Shown: positions 6,846 through 10,428 of the stretch, one piece after another
Position numbering within the stretch: position 1 is the first letter of the stretch
Layout: each line of letters begins with the position of its first letter
Source of the DNA: Hyphochytrium catenoides
Taxonomy: Eukaryota; Sar; Hyphochytriomycetes; Hyphochytriales; Hyphochytriaceae
Assembly: GCA_900088475.1 (NCBI GenBank)
Contig: FLMG01002894.1
Location: forward strand, 1-10,428
Reading direction: 5' to 3'
Length of the DNA: 10,428 nucleotides
Position numbers and translations under genes: made by a program
Notes under the pieces: generated by a model
What the model was told of the DNA's origin: nothing
The model's database searches: none
The model's input: only the letters and a program-made list of their open reading frames with translations

Positions 6846-9618
6846 CTAGTTCCTCCGTATCTTTTCCTCATCAGTGACCCATCCGCCGACAGTTCTCGCC
6901 GACCCAGGCGGAGAAGCTGCGGGATTGACTTTGTTGGTAGATCTCTTCGAAGACAGAAGACGAGCCCGCGTTTCTTGAAGTAGAAGTTCCCTCTTTGTGC
7001 CGTCTTTTCCTCTGCTGCTCAACGAGATGCCATCACCCATGAGCATTGCCCGCTGCACCAAGCGATTGAAAGGACCAAGACAGAGACGTAGCGCCTGCTC
7101 CTCAGCATTAGTAAACAGCTCCCTTTTCTTCAGCTCTCTTTCTTGTTCCGCTTCGGTTTCCTTAGAAGAGGAAGAAAGGACATGGAGTTTGTCCATAATG
7201 CTCCGCCGTACGGAGTCCTCTAAATTGAGCTCGCAAGGAGCATCTGTACCCCCAAAGGGAAAGAACATCAATGTTGCAAAAAAACGAAGAAGCTCCAATG
7301 TCGAGAGATAATTGAAGATTCACTCGAAGCGAAGAATAGGTGAGGTACAGAGAAGACCGTAAGTTCATGATCCGCAGCGAGAGAGCTTTTTTCTTATAAT
7401 AGCAGGTATGATGAAGAGAGGGTATGACGAGGGGAGGAGACATTGTTTGGAGGCTCAAGGTACACTATCATAGTGGCGTTTAAGGGGCAGGGAATTCCTC
7501 TGGCGTTTGTCGGTTGAAGCGTGGTGGCAGGGCTTACCTCTGACTATGAAGTCATTACAAATCTTTCTTGCGACTGCAGTCGCTGCTGCGCTGTCTCCGA
7601 CAAACTGTTTATAACCTAGAACTTCTTCATAGAAGAGCATATTCTCCACCTAAGAGTAACATGGCCAATCCACACCAGGCGAGAGAGTTAGCGAGAGTAA
7701 CATATTGCCTCTCGTTTCTATGTGGACAGAACCAAGAGAAAGACAAGTACATGGTCATGATGCATCATAGTGGTATGAACTTTGACCACAGAAGCTGTGT
7801 GAATGGACAGAAAGACGTCTCGCTCCGTTACCGCGAACTCCGTGACGAGGTACTCCTTGAAAAAGAGAAGAAGTGACGGGAATTGCAGCCTTGCGCGCAA
7901 GTCCGAGATTGACCTCACCGGCTATCAAAAAGAGAAAAATAGGCGTAAGACGACAACGGCATTACGAGGGAAAACTCGGATGGTGTCTCCATCCACCAAT
8001 GCCAAGAAACGCAAACTCATTGCGGAAAGGGTGGAGCAGAAGGAAGTTAAACGTGGTTAACCTAACGGCCGCTCCTTGGGATACTCTTAGCTAGTGATGT
8101 AAGAGGACAAGAAGACAGATTGTAGAAGAAACAAGGAGTTGATAGTCAAGAGTGTATGCAGTGGCGGCGGCAGCGGTAGGGATAGGTAATACCTGCAAGA
8201 AGCTGTTCTCCTTATCCTTCACATAATCACTAGGTTCCGCAGAAGGCGGCGCTCCCCACGCGAGAATTCTTTTCATTCCTCTCTTGAGTCGTTCAGCGGT
8301 TTCTGGGCTATCATCGCCCTTATCTTTCAGTCCATACGTTGCTGTTAAAGGCATTAGGCAGGCATGCCAGATATAGGAAACTGCCGCTAGGGCCCAAGCT
8401 CCTCTTCCCATAGCGAATGCCGTCTGACGAGCCGTGCTAGAAAGAGAGTGAGCTCCATCTCCCGCTGCCATAGAGGAGAACGGGGCGCCCAAGAGGAACC
8501 AAAAGAGGATCTTTCCCCAGTTCTCCTTGAGGCCGAAGGAGTCATCAATGTTCCTCATGAGATACGCGAAGACACCGTTGAGCAGAACTATGGACCACCA
8601 GACAAGAGAGACCAAGGTGACCTGACCAGAAAGAGTACGTAATAGCACGAAAGAGGAGGAAGACGATATAGATGAGACTTTGAAGGCTGACACACATCTA
8701 CATCCGAAAGGTATGGGAGGAAATAAAGGACAGCAATCTATCAAGCTATGGCGGGACTAAGAGAGCCAAAACACTGTTTACACTAGGTACTGGCCTTCTT
8801 ACCTCAGTAGGCGTTTTTCTTAAGCAGTGGTCGAGCCCCGCTTGCTCTACCAGCTCTTTTGTCTCCGTCCCATCTCCTCCACCAATATCATCATCAGAAG
8901 AGTCGGGGAGGAGGAGATCGTTGATCACTTCCGAGCGGTTGATAATGAGAATCAAAGTAGGAACGAAGAGCAGGATCCCACTCCCTGCCAAGGCCAAGGC
9001 AAGGGCCTTGTCTGAGATAAGAATGGAGAAGCGCGAGAAGAGGTTGCGACTCTCTTTATTGAGCATGGCACACTGAAGATTGTACAGGAACCAGTTGCGG
9101 AAGAGCTGGAGCATTGTCCCGATAAAGAAAGGAAAGAGCTCTACAGAGCGGCCAGCAAGAAGAGGTAAGCCAGGCTGCTGTTGTGCCGTTCGTTAGAAAG
9201 ATAGGCTCAGGTGATGATGAGAGTCACGTCTTAGGAGTAACTCAAGTCTAGAACGCTTCTGTCAGTGGAAGAGCAAGATGGAAGGAAATGAACGATAAAC
9301 ACCTCCGATCAATCAGGCTCAAGAGTCAAATGTGGCCATTGAAAGTCACCTACCGAAGTAAGACAAGAAGAGATGTAGACCGCAAGTCACTGGGAAGACA
9401 GTGTGAGCCATGTTCACGATGAAGAGACAAGCTCCCACCTGTGTCGAGATGGAGAGAAGCGGAGGACAGCAGCTAACAGGGAAGTAGTGCCGTCGGCACC
9501 ATAACAAGTAAGAAAGGATAGGAAGTGACAGAACGCTAAGAGCGATGAAAAGGATGAAGATGCCGGACCACAGGGAACTCAGAGACCCTACATACTGGTC
9601 CTGTGTTCTCATCCACAT
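6846..9618 (-). CDS. Gene C: seven-transmembrane receptor-like protein with C-terminal RGS domain (AtRGS1-like), six exons
   Basis: Exons on the minus strand are 9618-9354, 9140-8803, 8621-8193, 7921-7832, 7649-7538 and 7243-6846. All junctions are GT-AG and in phase, giving 543 residues. Hydrophobic segments lie near 17-40, 53-75, 82-107, 134-156, 203-223, 237-255 and 273-296, with an acidic loop at about 164-187. An RGS domain follows at about 355-475: FFKEYLVTEFA joins VENMLFYEEV across intron 4, and FIVRDAPCELNLEDSVRRSI spans intron 5. Asn418 in ELNL matches the Asn that contacts G-alpha in RGS4; Glu376-Asn377 and Arg472 also fit. As in AtRGS1, the protein should speed GTP hydrolysis by a G-alpha subunit at a membrane. 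A run of about 19 Ser, Glu and Lys residues (435-453) interrupts the domain before LFTNA. A Ser-rich tail follows. The start is the first ATG giving all seven helices; an upstream exon is possible because an acceptor-like TATAG lies just before it. Confidence 0.85.
7244..7537 (-). other. Intron 5 of gene C
   Basis: The donor is AGAG/GTAAGC and the acceptor GGGTACAG/AT. The phase is 1, completing GAT (Asp412). Removing it gives FIVRDAPCELNL, matching the FIV-ELNL spacing of AtRGS1-type RGS domains. The length is 294 bases. Confidence 0.82.
7650..7831 (-). other. Intron 4 of gene C
   Basis: The donor is GCG/GTAACG and the acceptor CTCTTAG/GTG. The phase is 0 and the length is 182 bases. Removing it creates EFAVENMLFYEEV, the standard RGS helix junction, which is the best single proof of the gene model. 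Confidence 0.85.
7922..8192 (-). other. Intron 3 of gene C
   Basis: The donor is CAG/GTATTA and the acceptor is a T-rich tract ending GATAG/CCG. The phase is 0 and the length is 271 bases. It separates the linker after the seventh helix from the first RGS helix. The reading frame is closed by stops on the intron side at both ends. Confidence 0.7.
8622..8802 (-). other. Intron 2 of gene C
   Basis: The donor GAG/GTAAGA is a near-perfect consensus, and the acceptor CTGGTCAG/GTC follows a long CT-rich tract. The phase is 0 and the length is 181 bases. It lies in the loop before the fifth helix, so the protein alone does not fix the acceptor. Phase and tract quality do. Confidence 0.7.
9141..9353 (-). 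other. Intron 1 of gene C
   Basis: The donor is G/GTAGGT and the acceptor is CTCTGTAG/AG after a pyrimidine-rich stretch. The phase is 1: the split codon becomes GAG (Glu89). Splicing joins two halves of the third helix (CGLHLFLSYF with ELFPFFIGTM), which strongly supports this junction. The length is 213 bases. Confidence 0.8.
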
Positions 9619-10235
9619 GCTGAACCTAGCTTGCTATAATCTGAGGGTTAACAGAAGAAGTAGTGAAGAGAGCTCTTCTTCCCGTGCCCCACAGAGACTC
9701 CAAGAGAACATCAGCACTCTCCTTCCGCCTACTTTCAGAACGAAAGCAGTGCCTTAGAATTACTGTTGTCGTGGTGGCGGAAGAGCAACAATGATGGCAG
9801 ATGGTAGGAGGAGAGTCTCATCCTTCGTCTTGAATGGACGCCGTGACTGGGAGGGAGAGTGCGAAGAAGTACTTGTCGTAGTAGCCAAGAAGATAAATGA
9901 AATTGGAGAGAAAAGAGAGAGAGAAAGGAGAGAGGAAGGGGGGTGAGAAGAGAAGAGAGAGAAAAGAGTGGGCGCCGGGCGCTCTTCTAGAGCGAGGTGG
10001 TGGTGGATACATCAGCAGAGGTGGAAACCAGTACCTTCTACTTTAAAAAAGGGCCCTAACGCCTGCGTGCCGGCAGGGGGATTGTTGCCTTCTCATACCG
10101 GACAGATAAAGTTCCTAGGGGCCTCACCTCCTTATTAGGAAGAGAGGGGACTCAAGAAGAATAATGAACCGTCTAGGAAGGAAGAAGAGAAGAACAGATA
10201 TGTTCGCTGTCTTACACTATTCTTTCTGCTAGATA
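9619..10235. other. 5' flank of gene C and 3' flank of gene D
   Basis: No confident gene is visible. A minus-strand frame with no ATG (about 9817-9629) reads as plausible protein, including SADVLLESLWGTGRRALF, and could be an upstream exon of gene C. I could not find a donor joining it in frame to exon 1. A second minus frame at 9818-10012 is largely the pyrimidine tract. A small GC stem (CCTGC/GCAGG, 10062-10077) beside an A run at about 10045 is the only other structure noticed. Confidence 0.4.
9905..9968 (+). repeat. Polypurine (GA-rich) tract upstream of gene C
   Basis: This is 64 bases of almost pure purine on the + strand with a single T at 9944, so pyrimidine on the gene C sense strand. 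It is mostly GAGA/GAAA words and lies about 290-350 bases before the gene C ATG. Such tracts can act as promoter elements or as intron pyrimidine tracts. Here it may simply reflect the CT/GA bias of this genome. Confidence 0.7.
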
Positions 10236-10428
10236 TCAGGACCACTGGATGTAGCGCTCCTCCTTCTTCTCCCTGTCCTCTTGCTGTGCCAACGGTATCA
10301 GTCCATCCCACGCCGCGTTGAAGAAGCTCTTCTTCTGTGCCTTCGTCCTCGTCGCATCTCTTCCTAGCTCTGGGCTGGGTAGTTTCACTATCCTCCCGGA
10401 CCCATCTCCATTCATCTCTCTCTCTCTC
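10236..10428 (-). CDS. Gene D: C-terminal part of an unrecognised protein, cut by the window edge
   Basis: The minus-strand frame runs from the right edge to a TGA at 10238-10236 and is open throughout. From an internal ATG at 10415 it gives 59 residues. The frame continues upstream into a GA repeat coding Arg-Glu, so the true start or exon boundary probably lies beyond the window. Composition is protein-like: a basic stretch (TKAQKKS), a short hydrophobic piece (FFNAAWDGLIPLAQ), then a highly charged end (EDREKKEERYIQWS) suited to an amphipathic helix. I know no family with this end. It could also be an internal exon whose donor I cannot see. Confidence 0.45.
   Translation of the reverse strand, partial: REREMNGDGSGRIVKLPSPELGRDATRTKAQKKSFFNAAWDGLIPLAQQEDREKKEERYIQWS

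Noticed and set aside
6997-7311. Plus-strand frame of 104 codons
   Set aside because: It is antisense to the RGS-coding last exon of gene C, whose protein match is strong.
7162-7458. Minus-strand frame of 98 codons
   Set aside because: It lies mostly in intron 5 and then reads the last exon in the wrong frame. The RGS match is in the other frame.
7568-8094. Overlapping plus-strand frames of 102, 85 and 73 codons
   Set aside because: They are antisense to RGS exons and introns 3 and 4 of gene C. They are basic, low-complexity and mutually overlapping.
9818-10012. Minus-strand frame of 64 codons with a hydrophobic middle
   Set aside because: Half of it is the polypyrimidine tract, no homology is recognised, and it has no donor joining it to gene C.
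1-10428. Search for tRNA, rRNA, CRISPR arrays, insertion sequences and prophage features
   Set aside because: No cloverleaf, repeat-spacer array, transposase or terminal inverted repeat was seen by eye on either strand.

Overview
The window is nuclear DNA from a eukaryote, most likely a unicellular protist or alga. The signs are spliceosomal introns of 181-294 bases with GT-AG ends and pyrimidine-rich acceptors, CT microsatellites, roughly balanced base composition, and no operon-like packing or bacterial ribosome binding sites. I cannot name the species from the sequence.

Layout. Positions 1-451 are 5' flank with short upstream ORFs. Gene A (452-2803, +) encodes a 783-residue protein with about twelve membrane segments. 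After a 191-base gap, its paralogue gene B (2995-5277, -, 760 residues) lies tail to tail with it. Neither needs an intron, and I do not recognise the family. Positions 5278-6845 hold a TATA-like box for gene B, a long CT microsatellite, an imperfect direct repeat and some unconvincing short ORFs. Gene C (6846-9618, -) is a six-exon gene that no single open frame reveals. Joining six fragments at phase-consistent splice sites gives a 543-residue seven-helix receptor-like protein with a C-terminal RGS domain, the architecture of plant AtRGS1. Positions 9619-10235 are its 5' flank, including a polypurine tract. Gene D (10236-10428, -) is the last 59 or more residues of an unrecognised protein that runs off the right edge.

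How they fit together. B, C and D share the minus strand and A faces them. Gene C should act at a membrane, accelerating GTP hydrolysis by a G-alpha subunit under control of its own seven-helix part; this follows from the family. A and B are an old inverted duplication held under strong protein-level constraint: stretches of identical residues are encoded by codons that nearly all differ at the third base. Nothing in the sequence shows a functional link between A/B and C.
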